Shown: piece after piece, positions 53,756 through 64,000 of the stretch
Position numbering within the stretch: the first letter of the stretch is position 1
Layout of the letters: each line of letters opens with the position of its first letter
Assembly: GCF_030549525.1 (NCBI RefSeq)
Contig: NZ_CP130831.1
Span: 831,501-895,500, forward strand
Source: Stenotrophomonas sp. 704A1
GTDB lineage: Bacteria; Pseudomonadota; Gammaproteobacteria; Xanthomonadales; Xanthomonadaceae
DNA: 64,000 nucleotides
Direction of reading: 5' to 3'
The notes under the pieces: model-generated
The model's input: only the letters and a program-made list of their open reading frames with translations
Databases searched by the model: none
What the model was told of the DNA's origin: nothing
Made by a program: the position numbers and the translations under genes

Positions 53756-54223
53756 ATGTCGCGTAAGGGTAATACTCCGCAGCGTTCCGTCCTGCCCGAT
53801 CCGAAGCACGGAAGCGAAACCATCGCCCGCTTCATCAACATGGTCATGCAGAGCGGCAAGAAGTCGGTCGCTGAAAAGATCGTGTACGGCGCCATGGACG
53901 TCATCTCCGAGAAGAACGCCAACTCGATCGAGCTGGTGCAGAAGGCTCTGGACAACGTCGCTCCGGCGGTCGAAGTGAAGTCGCGTCGTGTCGGTGGTGC
54001 CACCTACCAGGTGCCGGTCGAAGTGCGCGCCTCGCGCAAGATGGCACTGGCCATGCGTTGGCTGATCGACTCCGCGCGCAAGCGTGGCGAGAACACCATG
54101 CCGAAGAAGCTGGCTGCTGAACTGATCGACGCCTCGGAAAACCGTGGCGGCGCCATCAAGAAGCGCGAAGAAACCCACCGCATGGCCGAAGCCAACAAGG
54201 CATTCGCCCACTACCGCTGGTGA
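53756..54223 (+). CDS. rpsG: 30S ribosomal protein S7
   Basis: 155 aa. Assembly-initiating protein of the 30S head. [41 protein letters not shown] and [20 protein letters not shown] are the typical blocks, ending in NKAFAHYRW. It is preceded by AAGGAGAG. Confidence 0.98.
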   Translation: MSRKGNTPQRSVLPDPKHGSETIARFINMVMQSGKKSVAEKIVYGAMDVISEKNANSIELVQKALDNVAPAVEVKSRRVGGATYQVPVEVRASRKMALAMRWLIDSARKRGENTMPKKLAAELIDASENRGGAIKKREETHRMAEANKAFAHYRW

Positions 54224-54249
54224 GTTTGACGGCCTTGTAAAACAGGCAG

Positions 54250-54272
54250 GGCAGCACCATTACGGTGCTGCC
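54250..54272 (+). terminator. rpsG-fusA intercistronic hairpin
   Basis: GGCAGCACC (54250-54258), ATTAC loop, GGTGCTGCC (54264-54272); nine perfect pairs, no T-run. Likely an mRNA stability or attenuation element, because fusA 90 bases downstream has no other obvious promoter. Confidence 0.6.
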
Positions 54273-54361
54273 TCGCGGCCCCAGAAGGGCTGCGCCAATC
54301 CGAAGGCCGCCGCAAGGCGGCGTTCGGCCATCCGAAATCCAAGAAATCTGAGAGGCTCCCC

Positions 54362-56503
<2,142 letters not shown>

Positions 56504-56554
56504 GCCTCGCTCAGCCTCTCCTGAAAACCACTTACAAAATCAAGGTATACAACA

Positions 56555-57745
56555 ATGGCAAAGGGTAAGTTCGAGCGCACCAAGCCGCACGTCAACGTCG
56601 GCACCATCGGTCACGTCGATCATGGCAAGACCACGCTGACCGCCGCGCTGACCAAGATCGGCGCCGAGCGCTTCGGTGGCGAGTTCAAGGATTACTCCGC
56701 GATCGACGCCGCGCCGGAAGAAAAGGCACGTGGCATCACGATCTCGACCGCGCACGTCGAATACGAATCCACCACCCGTCACTACGCCCACGTCGACTGC
56801 CCGGGCCATGCTGACTACGTCAAGAACATGATCACCGGTGCTGCCCAGATGGACGGCGCGATCCTGGTGTGCTCGGCCGCTGACGGCCCGATGCCGCAGA
56901 CCCGCGAGCACATCCTGCTGTCGCGCCAGGTCGGCGTGCCGTACATCGTCGTGTTCCTGAACAAGGCCGACATGGTGGACGACGCCGAGCTGCTGGAACT
57001 GGTCGAAATGGAAGTCCGCGAGCTGCTGAGCAAGTACGACTTCCCGGGCGACGACACCCCGATCATCTCGGGTTCGGCCCGTCTGGCGCTGGAAGGCGAC
57101 CAGAGCGAGATCGGCGTGCCGGCCGTGATCAAGCTGGTCGATGCCCTCGACACCTGGATCCCGACCCCGGAGCGTGACGTCGACAAGTCGTTCCTGATGC
57201 CGGTCGAAGACGTGTTCTCGATCTCGGGCCGCGGCACCGTGGTGACCGGTCGTATCGAGCGCGGCGTGATCAAGGTCGGCGAAGAAATCGAAATCGTCGG
57301 CATCCGTCCGGTGCAGAAGACCACCGTGACCGGCGTGGAAATGTTCCGCAAGCTGCTGGACCAGGGCCAGGCAGGCGACAACGCCGGTCTGCTGCTGCGC
57401 GGCACCAAGCGTGACGACGTCGAGCGTGGCCAGGTCCTGGCCAAGCCGGGTTCGATCAAGCCGCACACCAAGTTCGACGCCGAAGTCTACGTGCTGTCGA
57501 AGGACGAGGGCGGCCGTCACACCCCGTTCTTCAAGGGCTACCGTCCGCAGTTCTACTTCCGTACCACCGACATCACCGGTGCGGTCGAGCTGCCGGAAGG
57601 CGTCGAGATGGTGATGCCGGGCGACAACGTGAAGATGGTTGTCACCCTGATCAACCCGGTCGCCATGGACGCCGGCCTGCGCTTCGCCATCCGCGAAGGC
57701 GGCCGTACCGTCGGCGCCGGCGTGGTTGCCACGATCCTCGAGTAA
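56555..57745 (+). CDS. tuf: Elongation factor Tu (copy 2)
   Basis: 396 aa with the same protein sequence as the copy at 39152. This is the tufA-position gene behind fusA. From about 130 bases into the gene to the stop the two copies differ at only two silent sites that I can find, which points to gene conversion between them. A GC-rich hairpin follows. Confidence 0.98.
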   Translation: MAKGKFERTKPHVNVGTIGHVDHGKTTLTAALTKIGAERFGGEFKDYSAIDAAPEEKARGITISTAHVEYESTTRHYAHVDCPGHADYVKNMITGAAQMDGAILVCSAADGPMPQTREHILLSRQVGVPYIVVFLNKADMVDDAELLELVEMEVRELLSKYDFPGDDTPIISGSARLALEGDQSEIGVPAVIKLVDALDTWIPTPERDVDKSFLMPVEDVFSISGRGTVVTGRIERGVIKVGEEIEIVGIRPVQKTTVTGVEMFRKLLDQGQAGDNAGLLLRGTKRDDVERGQVLAKPGSIKPHTKFDAEVYVLSKDEGGRHTPFFKGYRPQFYFRTTDITGAVELPEGVEMVMPGDNVKMVVTLINPVAMDAGLRFAIREGGRTVGAGVVATILE

Positions 57746-57760
57746 TCTGCTAGACTCTGC

Positions 57761-57792
57761 GCCCCGATGTTGCCTGGGTAGGGCATCGGGGC
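57761..57792 (+). terminator. Hairpin downstream of the second tuf
   Basis: GCCCCGATG (57761-57769) pairs with CATCGGGGC (57784-57792) around a 14-base loop. Without a T-run it may be a partial terminator between the str and S10 operons. Confidence 0.6.
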
Positions 57793-57883
57793 GTATCAAA
57801 CGGGAAAGTAGGCACAGGATGTGCCTTGTGTTCCCCGGACCAGGAAGGGTCAATGCCATTCAGGCGGCGTCAACAGGAGACTG

Positions 57884-57912
57884 TTGACAGCTGCCTTGCG
57901 TGCCATTATGCT
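57884..57912 (+). promoter_or_regulatory. Promoter of the S10 operon
   Basis: TTGACA (57884-57889), 17-base spacer, TATGCT (57907-57912). The predicted transcript start near 57920 leaves about 160 bases before rpsJ. Confidence 0.7.
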
Positions 57913-57919
57913 TCTCCGT

Positions 57920-58078
57920 CTGGGCGGGCCGGGTTCACGGGTCTGCCTACGTTTTTGGGGTCTACGGATTGACCTTGTCGGCCTGCGGGAGTGCGGGCCG
58001 TCCGCATTCAGGGATTTCATGGGGCAAAGCAACCCAGAGGCTTTGTCTGTCGCTCTTTTAACGAAGGAACCTACCGCC
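57920..58078 (+). promoter_or_regulatory. S10 operon leader
   Basis: About 160 untranslated bases. GCAAAGC (58024-58030) pairs with GCTTTGT (58040-58046) and is followed by CTGTCGCTCTTTTAACG, which resembles an attenuator stem with a short T-run. In enteric bacteria L4 represses this operon through its leader; whether this one works likewise cannot be told from sequence alone. An open frame crossing it into rpsJ is not a credible N-terminal extension. Confidence 0.5.
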
Positions 58079-58390
58079 ATGGCGGACCAAAAGATCCGGA
58101 TCCGGCTGAAAGCGTTCGATCATCGTCTGATCGACCGTTCGGCCAGCGAGATCGTTGAGACGGCCAAGCGGACCGGCGCGCAAGTGCGTGGCCCGATCCC
58201 GCTGCCGACCAAGATCGAGCGTTACACCATCCTCGTCTCCCCGCACGTCGACAAGGACGCGCGTGACCAGTACGAGACCCGCACGCACAAGCGCGTGCTC
58301 GATATCGTTGACCCGAATGACAAGACCGTGGACGCGCTGATGAAGCTCGAACTGGCTGCCGGCGTCGACGTTCAGATCAAGCTGACCTGA
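58079..58390 (+). CDS. rpsJ: 30S ribosomal protein S10 / NusE
   Basis: 103 aa from the ATG at 58079. Part of the 30S head and, as NusE, partner of NusB and Nus[42 protein letters not shown] and [19 protein letters not shown] are intact. First gene of the S10 operon, 11 bases before rplC. Confidence 0.98.
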   Translation: MADQKIRIRLKAFDHRLIDRSASEIVETAKRTGAQVRGPIPLPTKIERYTILVSPHVDKDARDQYETRTHKRVLDIVDPNDKTVDALMKLELAAGVDVQIKLT

Positions 58391-58401
58391 GGACTACGAC
58401 C

Positions 58402-59052
58402 ATGACGAAGAAGTATTCGTTGGGCTTCGTGGGCCGCAAGGCCGGCATGAGCCGCGTGTTTACCGAAGATGGTCGTTCCATCCCGGTGACCCTGATCGAA
58501 GCAACCCCGAACCGCATCGCGCAGATCAAGACCGTCGAAACCGACGGCTACAGCGCCGTGCAGGTGACCGTCGGCGCGCGTCGCGCTGCCCTGGTCAACA
58601 AGCCGGAAGCCGGCCACTTCGCCAAGGCGAAGGTGGAAGCGGGTCGTGGCCTGTGGGAATTCCGCGTTGAAGACGCCCAGCTCGGCGATTTCGCCGTGGG
58701 TGGCGAAGTCAAGGCGGACATCTTTGAAGTCGGCCAGATCGTCGACGTCCAGGGTGTCACCAAGGGCAAGGGCTTCCAGGGCACCATCAAGCGCTACAAC
58801 TTCCGTATGGGTGACGCTACCCACGGCAACTCGCTGTCGCATCGCGCGCCGGGTTCGCTGGGTCAGCGCCAGACGCCGGGTCGCGTGTTCCCGGGCAAGA
58901 AGATGTCCGGTCACATGGGCGCCGTGCAGCAGAGCACCCAGAACCTGGAAGTTGTCAAGGTCGACGTCGAGCGCGGTCTGATCGCGGTTCGCGGCGCCGT
59001 TCCGGGCGCGGCGGGTGGCGACGTGATCGTCCGTCCGGCGAGCAAGGCATAA
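58402..59052 (+). CDS. rplC: 50S ribosomal protein L3
   Basis: 216 aa. Binds near the peptidyl-transferase centre. [31 protein letters not shown], and the loop [33 protein letters not shown] with the conserved glutamine-methylation context (GQRQTPG), mark the family. Confidence 0.98.
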   Translation: MTKKYSLGFVGRKAGMSRVFTEDGRSIPVTLIEATPNRIAQIKTVETDGYSAVQVTVGARRAALVNKPEAGHFAKAKVEAGRGLWEFRVEDAQLGDFAVGGEVKADIFEVGQIVDVQGVTKGKGFQGTIKRYNFRMGDATHGNSLSHRAPGSLGQRQTPGRVFPGKKMSGHMGAVQQSTQNLEVVKVDVERGLIAVRGAVPGAAGGDVIVRPASKA

Positions 59053-59064
59053 GGAGAGATGACG

Positions 59065-59670
59065 ATGGAACTCGTTATCACGGGTAGCAACAACAAGGTC
59101 TCGGTCTCCGACGCCGTGTTCGGTCGCGATTTCAGCGAAGATCTGGTCCACCAGGTCGTCGTTGCTTACCGCAACGCCGGTCGCGCCGGCACCAAGGCGC
59201 AGAAGACTCGCTCCGAAGTGGCAGGTACCACCAAGAAGTCGAAGAAGCAGAAGGGCGGCGGCGCGCGTCATGGCGCACTGACGGCTCCGATCTTCGTCGG
59301 CGGCGGTGTCACCTTCGCGGCAAAGCCGCGCAGCTTCGAGCAGAAGGTCAATCGTAAGCAGTACCGTGCCGCCATGTGCGCGATCCTGTCCGAGCTGAAC
59401 CGTCAGGGCCGTCTGACCATCGTGGAGTCCTTCGATGTCGAAGTGACCAACACGAAGGGTCTGATCGCCAAGCTGGCCGGCCTGGAAGTGGGCAAGCGCC
59501 CGCTGATCGTCACTGAAGAAGCCTCCGAGCACCTGTACCTGTCCGCCCGCAATCTGCCGTACGTGCAGGTGCGTGACGTGCAGGGCCTGGACCCGGTGTC
59601 GCTGGTCGGTGCCGACACGGTCGTCATCACCGCTGACGCGGTCAAGAAGGTCGAGGAGTGGCTGGCATGA
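59065..59670 (+). CDS. rplD: 50S ribosomal protein L4
   Basis: 201 aa from the ATG at 59065. AAGGAG at 59051-59056 is 8 bases from this start but only 2 bases from the in-frame ATG at 59059, so the later start is preferred. [21 protein letters not shown] and [28 protein letters not shown] (extended rRNA-binding loop) identify it. Overlaps rplW by four bases. Confidence 0.97.
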
Positions 59671-59966
59671 ACAGCAACGAAAAAATCTTCAGCGTGCTGC
59701 GTGCCCCGCGTGTCTCCGAAAAGACCGCGCGCCTGCAGGAACTCTCCAACCAGTATGTCTTCGAAGTTTCGAACGAAGCCACCAAGGCCGATGTAAAGGC
59801 CGCGGTCGAGCAGCTGTTCGACGTCAAGGTCGAAGCTGTCAACGTGGTCAACGTCAAGGGCAAGAACAAGTCCTTCCGTAACCGTGCTGGCCGCCGCGGC
59901 GATTGGCGCAAGGCGTACGTTCGCCTGGCCGACGGCCAGTCGATCGATGTAACGGCCAAGGCCTGA
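59667..59966 (+). CDS. rplW: 50S ribosomal protein L23
   Basis: 99 aa from the ATG at 59667, overlapping the rplD stop (ATGA). Lies at the peptide exit tunnel and docks trigger factor and [45 protein letters not shown] is the conserved core with the surface glutamate used for docking. Confidence 0.97.
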
Positions 59967-59976
59967 GGTACATCCC

Positions 59977-60804
59977 ATGCCATTGATGAAATTCAAGCCC
60001 ACCTCCCCCGGCCGTCGTTCGGCCGTGCGCGTGGTCACGCCCGACCTGCACAAGGGTGCTCCGCACGCCGCACTGGTCGAGTCGCAGAGCCGTTCCGGTG
60101 GTCGTAACCACCACGGCCGCATCACCACCCGTCACGTTGGTGGTGGCCACAAGCAGCACTACCGCATCATCGACTTCAAGCGCAACAAGCTGGGCATCCC
60201 GGCGCGCGTGGAACGCATCGAATACGATCCGAACCGCACCGCCCACATCGCCCTGCTGTGCTACGTCGACGGTGAGCGTCGCTACATCATCGCCCCGAAG
60301 GGTCTGAAGGCGGGTGATCAGGTGATCGCCGGTTCGGATGCCCCGATCAAGGCGGGCAACACCCTGCCGCTGCGCAACATCCCGGTCGGTACCACCATCC
60401 ACTGCATCGAGCTGAAGCCGGGCAAGGGCGCCCAGATCGCCCGTGCCGCGGGTGCTGCGGTGCAGCTGGTAGCTCGTGAAGGCATCTACGCCACCCTGCG
60501 CCTGCGCTCGGGTGAAATGCGCAAGGTTCCGGTCGAGTGCTGCGCGACCATCGGCGAAGTCGGCAACGACGAGCACAGCCTGGAAAAGCTGGGCAAGGCC
60601 GGTGCCAAGCGTTGGCGCGGCGTCCGCCCGACCGTTCGTGGTGCTGCCATGAACCCGGTTGACCACCCGCACGGTGGTGGTGAGGCGAAGGCCGGCCAGG
60701 GTAATCCGCATCCGGTCACCCCGTGGGGTGTCCCGACCAAGGGTTACAAGACGCGCCATAACAAGCGCACTCAGCAGTTCATCGTCCGCGATCGTAGGGG
60801 CTAA
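59977..60804 (+). CDS. rplB: 50S ribosomal protein L2
   Basis: 275 aa. Needed for subunit joining and peptidyl transfer. [28 protein letters not shown] and the invariant [19 protein letters not shown] loop with the conserved histidine are present. Confidence 0.98.
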   Translation: MPLMKFKPTSPGRRSAVRVVTPDLHKGAPHAALVESQSRSGGRNHHGRITTRHVGGGHKQHYRIIDFKRNKLGIPARVERIEYDPNRTAHIALLCYVDGERRYIIAPKGLKAGDQVIAGSDAPIKAGNTLPLRNIPVGTTIHCIELKPGKGAQIARAAGAAVQLVAREGIYATLRLRSGEMRKVPVECCATIGEVGNDEHSLEKLGKAGAKRWRGVRPTVRGAAMNPVDHPHGGGEAKAGQGNPHPVTPWGVPTKGYKTRHNKRTQQFIVRDRRG

Positions 60805-60810
60805 TCGACC

Positions 60811-61080
60811 ATGGCACGTTCACTCAAGAAGGGCCCGTTCGTCGATCACCACCTCGTCAAGAAGGTGGAGGCCGCTGCGGGCAGCAAGAAGCCGATCAAG
60901 ACCTGGTCGCGCCGTTCGATGATCCTGCCTGACATGGTAGGCGTCACCATTGCCGTGCATAACGGCAAGAACCACATCCCGGTTCTCGTCAACGAGAACA
61001 TGGTCGGCCACAAGCTCGGCGAATTTGCCATCACCCGGACCTTCAAGGGTCACGGTGGTGACAAGAAGTCGGGCAAGTAA
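60811..61080 (+). CDS. rpsS: 30S ribosomal protein S19
   Basis: 89 aa. [51 protein letters not shown] and [11 protein letters not shown] are the full S19 pattern. Six bases after rplB. Confidence 0.98.
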   Translation: MARSLKKGPFVDHHLVKKVEAAAGSKKPIKTWSRRSMILPDMVGVTIAVHNGKNHIPVLVNENMVGHKLGEFAITRTFKGHGGDKKSGK

Positions 61081-61092
61081 GGAGAGATGACA

Positions 61093-61428
61093 ATGGAAGC
61101 GAAAGCCATCCTGCGCACTGCGCGCATCTCCCCGCAGAAGGCACGTCTGGTCGCTGACCAGGTGCGCGGTCTGCCGGCCGAGCGTGCCGTCAACCTGCTG
61201 AAGTTCTCGGACAAGAAGGCTGCACACCTGATCAAGAAGGTGGTGGAGTCGGCTATTGCAAATGCCGAGAACAACCAGGGCGCCGACGTCGACGAGCTGA
61301 AGGTTCAGACCATCATGGTTGATGAAGGTCCGACCCTGAAGCGTTTCATGGCGCGGGCGAAAGGCCGCGGCACCCGCATCCTCAAGCGCACCAGCCACAT
61401 CACTGTGGTTGTGGGCGCCGGCAAGTAA
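61093..61428 (+). CDS. rplV: 50S ribosomal protein L22
   Basis: 111 aa from the ATG at 61093; an in-frame ATG at 61087 is too close to AAGGAG (61080-61085). Lines the exit tunnel; the loop [22 protein letters not shown] is the tip hairpin. [17 protein letters not shown] is the N-terminal signature. Confidence 0.97.
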   Translation: MEAKAILRTARISPQKARLVADQVRGLPAERAVNLLKFSDKKAAHLIKKVVESAIANAENNQGADVDELKVQTIMVDEGPTLKRFMARAKGRGTRILKRTSHITVVVGAGK

Positions 61429-61446
61429 GCGGATAAGGAAAAGACC

Positions 61447-62178
61447 ATGGGTCATAAAGTTCATCCGATTGGTATCCGTCTCGGTATTTCCAAGGACTGG
61501 AACTCCAAGTGGTACGCCAACAAGGCCGAGTTCGCTGGTTATCTGGCAGCCGACCTGAAGGTGCGGGAAATGCTGCGCAAGAAGCTCGCGCAGGCCGGCA
61601 TCAGCAAGATCCTGATCGAGCGTCCGGCGAAGACCGCTCGCGTGACGATCCACACCGCCCGTCCGGGCGTGGTGATCGGCAAGCGCGGTGAGGACATCGA
61701 GAAGCTGCGCAAGGAAGTGAGCGAGATGATGGGCGTTCCGGCGCACATCAACGTCACCGAAGTGCGCAAGCCCGAGCTGGACGCACAGCTGGTTGCCGAA
61801 TCGATCGCGCAGCAGCTGGAGCGTCGCATCATGTTCCGCCGCGCAATGAAGCGCTCGGTCGGCAACGCAATGCGCCTGGGTGCCCTGGGCATCAAGGTCA
61901 ACGTGGGTGGCCGCCTCAACGGTGCTGAAATCGCCCGTTCGGAGTGGTACCGCGAAGGCCGCGTGCCGCTGCACACGCTGCGTGCCGACATCGACTATGG
62001 CTTCGCTGAAGCCAAGACGACCTACGGCATCATCGGCATCAAGGTCTGGATCTACAAGGGCGAGGTCTTCGATTTCTCCCAGGTTGGCCAGGAAAAGCAG
62101 GACGACACCCCGCGCAACGATCGTAACGATCGCGGCGACCGTGGTGACCGTCAGCGCCCGGCTCGTGAAGCGAGGTAA
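61447..62178 (+). CDS. rpsC: 30S ribosomal protein S3
   Basis: 243 aa. Mentions of mRNA entry-site proteins: KH domain with [20 protein letters not shown] and the C-terminal domain [20 protein letters not shown]...[17 protein letters not shown]. The last ~25 residues form an Asp/Asn/Arg-rich tail of RNDRGD-type repeats that goes beyond the E. coli protein. Confidence 0.97.
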   Translation: MGHKVHPIGIRLGISKDWNSKWYANKAEFAGYLAADLKVREMLRKKLAQAGISKILIERPAKTARVTIHTARPGVVIGKRGEDIEKLRKEVSEMMGVPAHINVTEVRKPELDAQLVAESIAQQLERRIMFRRAMKRSVGNAMRLGALGIKVNVGGRLNGAEIARSEWYREGRVPLHTLRADIDYGFAEAKTTYGIIGIKVWIYKGEVFDFSQVGQEKQDDTPRNDRNDRGDRGDRQRPAREAR

Positions 62179-62183
62179 CGACA

Positions 62184-62597
62184 ATGTTGCAACCCAAGCG
62201 AACCAAGTACCGCAAGGTGCACAAGGGCCGTAACGAAGGCCTGAGCTGGAGCGCCAACGCTGTCAGCTTCGGCGAATACGGCCTGAAGGCAACCGCCCAC
62301 GGTCAGCTGACCGCGCGTCAGATCGAAGCGGCCCGCCGCTCGATCAGCCGCTACGTCAAGCGCGGCGGCAAGATGTGGATCCGAGTGTTCCCCGACAAGC
62401 CCATCACCAAGAAGCCCATCGAAGTTCGAATGGGTTCGGGTAAGGGCAACGTGGAATACTGGGTGGCCCAGATCCAGCCCGGCCGCATGATCTATGAAAT
62501 CGAGGGTGTTACCGAGGAAGTGGCACGCGAGGCGTTCCGCCTGGCCGCCGCCAAGCTCTCGGTCACCACCACTTTCGTGACCCGGACGGTGCGCTGA
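62184..62597 (+). CDS. rplP: 50S ribosomal protein L16
   Basis: 137 aa. Located near the A site. [63 protein letters not shown] and the substrate arginine region [19 protein letters not shown] are typical. Its stop overlaps the rpmC start (TGATGG). Confidence 0.98.
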   Translation: MLQPKRTKYRKVHKGRNEGLSWSANAVSFGEYGLKATAHGQLTARQIEAARRSISRYVKRGGKMWIRVFPDKPITKKPIEVRMGSGKGNVEYWVAQIQPGRMIYEIEGVTEEVAREAFRLAAAKLSVTTTFVTRTVR

Positions 62598-62782
62598 TGG
62601 ATATCAAAACTCTCCGTGAAAAGTCGGCTGACGAACTCAAGGCCCACCTGATCGACCTGCGTAAGGAACAGTTCTCTGTCCGTATGCAGCAGGTCACCGG
62701 CCAGCTGCCGAAGACACACGACATCCGCCGGGTCCGTCGCGAGATTGCTCGCGTCAAGACCCTGCTCGGCAGCACGAAGTAA
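62597..62782 (+). CDS. rpmC: 50S ribosomal protein L29
   Basis: 61 aa helical hairpin. [34 protein letters not shown] and [16 protein letters not shown] match L29. One-base overlap with rplP. Confidence 0.97.
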   Translation: MDIKTLREKSADELKAHLIDLRKEQFSVRMQQVTGQLPKTHDIRRVRREIARVKTLLGSTK

Positions 62783-62793
62783 GGATGGCCGCT

Positions 62794-63063
62794 ATGAGCG
62801 ACAATACTGAAAACAAGACGCTGCGCACGGTCGAAGGCCGTGTCGTCAGCAACAAGATGGACAAGACGGTTACCGTCCTGGTTGAGCGTCAGGTCAAGCA
62901 CGCACTGTACGGCAAGTACATCAAGCGCTCGACGAAGCTGCACGCCCACGATGCCGACAACGCCTGCAACGAAGGCGACGTCGTCCGCGTGACCGAGATT
63001 GCTCCGATGTCCAAGACCAAGAACTGGCGCGTGGTGGAAGTCATCACGCGTGCGGCTGAATAA
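62794..63063 (+). CDS. rpsQ: 30S ribosomal protein S17
   Basis: 89 aa from the ATG at 62794, chosen because AAGGA (62781-62785) is 8 bases upstream; the in-frame ATG at 62785 overlaps that site. [22 protein letters not shown] and [27 protein letters not shown] are the OB-fold signatures. Confidence 0.97.
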   Translation: MSDNTENKTLRTVEGRVVSNKMDKTVTVLVERQVKHALYGKYIKRSTKLHAHDADNACNEGDVVRVTEIAPMSKTKNWRVVEVITRAAE

Positions 63064-63075
63064 GGAGTCTGAATC

Positions 63076-63444
63076 ATGATCCAGATGCAGAGCTACCTTG
63101 ACGTCGCGGACAATTCGGGTGCCAAGCAGGTGATGTGCTTCAAGGTGCTGGGTGGTTCCAAGCGCCGTTACGCCGGTATCGGCGACATCATCAAGGTCAC
63201 CGTGAAGGATGCGATCCCGCGCGGCAAGGTCAAGAAGGGCGAAGTGTATGACGCCGTCGTGGTGCGTACCCGCAAGGGTGTGCGTCGCGCCGACGGCTCG
63301 CTGATCCGCTTCGACGGCAACGCTGCCGTTCTGCTGAACAACAAGCAGGAGCCGATCGGTACCCGTATCTTCGGGCCGGTGACCCGTGAACTTCGTTCGG
63401 AGAAGTTCATGAAGATCGTCTCGCTCGCTCCCGAAGTGCTGTGA
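63076..63444 (+). CDS. rplN: 50S ribosomal protein L14
   Basis: 122 aa. Forms an intersubunit bridge and the RsfS docking site. [45 protein letters not shown] and [18 protein letters not shown] are invariant blocks. Confidence 0.98.
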
Positions 63445-63460
63445 GCGACAGGAGATAATC

Positions 63461-63778
63461 ATGGCTAACCGTATCAAGAAGGGCGACCAGGTTGTCGTCA
63501 ACGCCGGCAAGGACAAGGGCAAGCAGGGCGAAGTCGTCCGCGTCGACGGCGACCGTGTGGTCGTCGCCAACGTGAACATCGTCAAGCGCCACACCAAGCC
63601 GAACCCGCAGGCAGGTGTTGCCGGCGGCGTGGTCGAGCGTGAAGCGTCGATCCATATCTCCAACGTGAATGTGCTGAACCCGGCTTCGGGCAAGGGCGAA
63701 CGCGTTGGCTTCAAGGTGCTGGAGGATGGACGCAAACTGCGTGTGTTCCGCTCCAGCGGTGAGGCGCTTGACGCCTGA
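63461..63778 (+). CDS. rplX: 50S ribosomal protein L24
   Basis: 105 aa with a KOW motif ([24 protein letters not shown]). [34 protein letters not shown] is typical. Assembly-initiating protein of the 50S; 11 bases before rplE. Confidence 0.97.
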
Positions 63779-63789
63779 GGAATGAGAAG

Positions 63790-64000
63790 ATGACTTCCCG
63801 TCTCGAAAAGTTTTACAAGGAAGAAGTGGTGCCGGCGCTGATGAAGCAGTTCGGCTACACCAATCCGATGGAAGTGCCGAAGCTCGTCAAGGTCACCCTG
63901 AACATGGGTGTCGGCGAAGCGGCCACCAACAAGAAGATCCTGGAAAACGCCGTCGGCGACATGACCAAGATTTCCGGCCAGAAGCCGGTTGTCACCAAGT
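63790..64000 (+). CDS. rplE: 50S ribosomal protein L5 (N-terminal part)
   Basis: The first 70 codons are in the window; the gene runs off the right edge. [42 protein letters not shown] is the start of L5, which binds 5S rRNA. GAGAAG precedes the ATG at 63790. Confidence 0.96.
   Translation, partial: MTSRLEKFYKEEVVPALMKQFGYTNPMEVPKLVKVTLNMGVGEAATNKKILENAVGDMTKISGQKPVVTK

Overview
The window comes from a high-GC gammaproteobacterial chromosome, most likely Stenotrophomonas (S. maltophilia complex, Xanthomonadaceae). Three things suggest this. Intergenic hairpins begin with GTAG and match the SMAG class of REP elements known from S. maltophilia. The gene orders ispE-tRNA-Gln-prs-rplY-pth-ychF and tRNA-tuf-secE-nusG-rplKAJL-rpoBC-rpsL-rpsG-fusA-tuf-S10 operon fit this family. 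A 568-residue bacterial O-GlcNAc-transferase homologue matches the known Xanthomonas protein in length and fold. No phage, insertion sequence, CRISPR array or rRNA gene is visible.

Layout. Positions 1-9.6 kb: the end of a transhydrogenase operon (pntAb-pntB), a small membrane protein, sufT, ilvE, a secreted subtilisin-like protease, a one-domain asparaginase-like protein, a DUF2069 protein with wrbA, and a YihY-family protein with a TlpA-like lipoprotein. 9.6-14.5 kb (minus strand): ppk2, the OGT homologue, prfA, hemA. 14.6-21.6 kb (plus strand): a TPR protein, lolB, ispE, tRNA-Gln, prs, rplY, pth, ychF. 21.6-22.0 kb: an unexplained array of three 100-bp repeats carrying TTGTCCACA and TTTCCAC/GTGGAAA motifs.

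22.0-33.5 kb (minus strand): an accessory signalling locus. In transcription order it holds a hybrid kinase without Hpt, a REC-EAL cyclic-di-GMP phosphodiesterase, a hybrid kinase with an Hpt domain, a LuxR/NarL-type response regulator, and then a large autotransporter adhesin. A 21-bp motif occurs twice upstream of the autotransporter and once upstream of the first kinase, so the locus looks like a self-contained, autoregulated Roc/Pvr-type switch for a surface protein. 33.6-38.7 kb: a TonB-dependent receptor divergent from an exported cyanophycinase and an exported isoaspartyl peptidase, which together suggest scavenging of cyanophycin or isoaspartyl peptides.

38.7-64.0 kb (plus strand): tRNA-Tyr/Gly/Thr, tuf, tRNA-Trp, secE, nusG, rplKAJL, rpoBC, rpsL, rpsG, fusA, a second tuf, and the S10 operon as far as a truncated rplE at the window edge. 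This is core transcription and translation machinery with visible leaders, hairpins and promoters.
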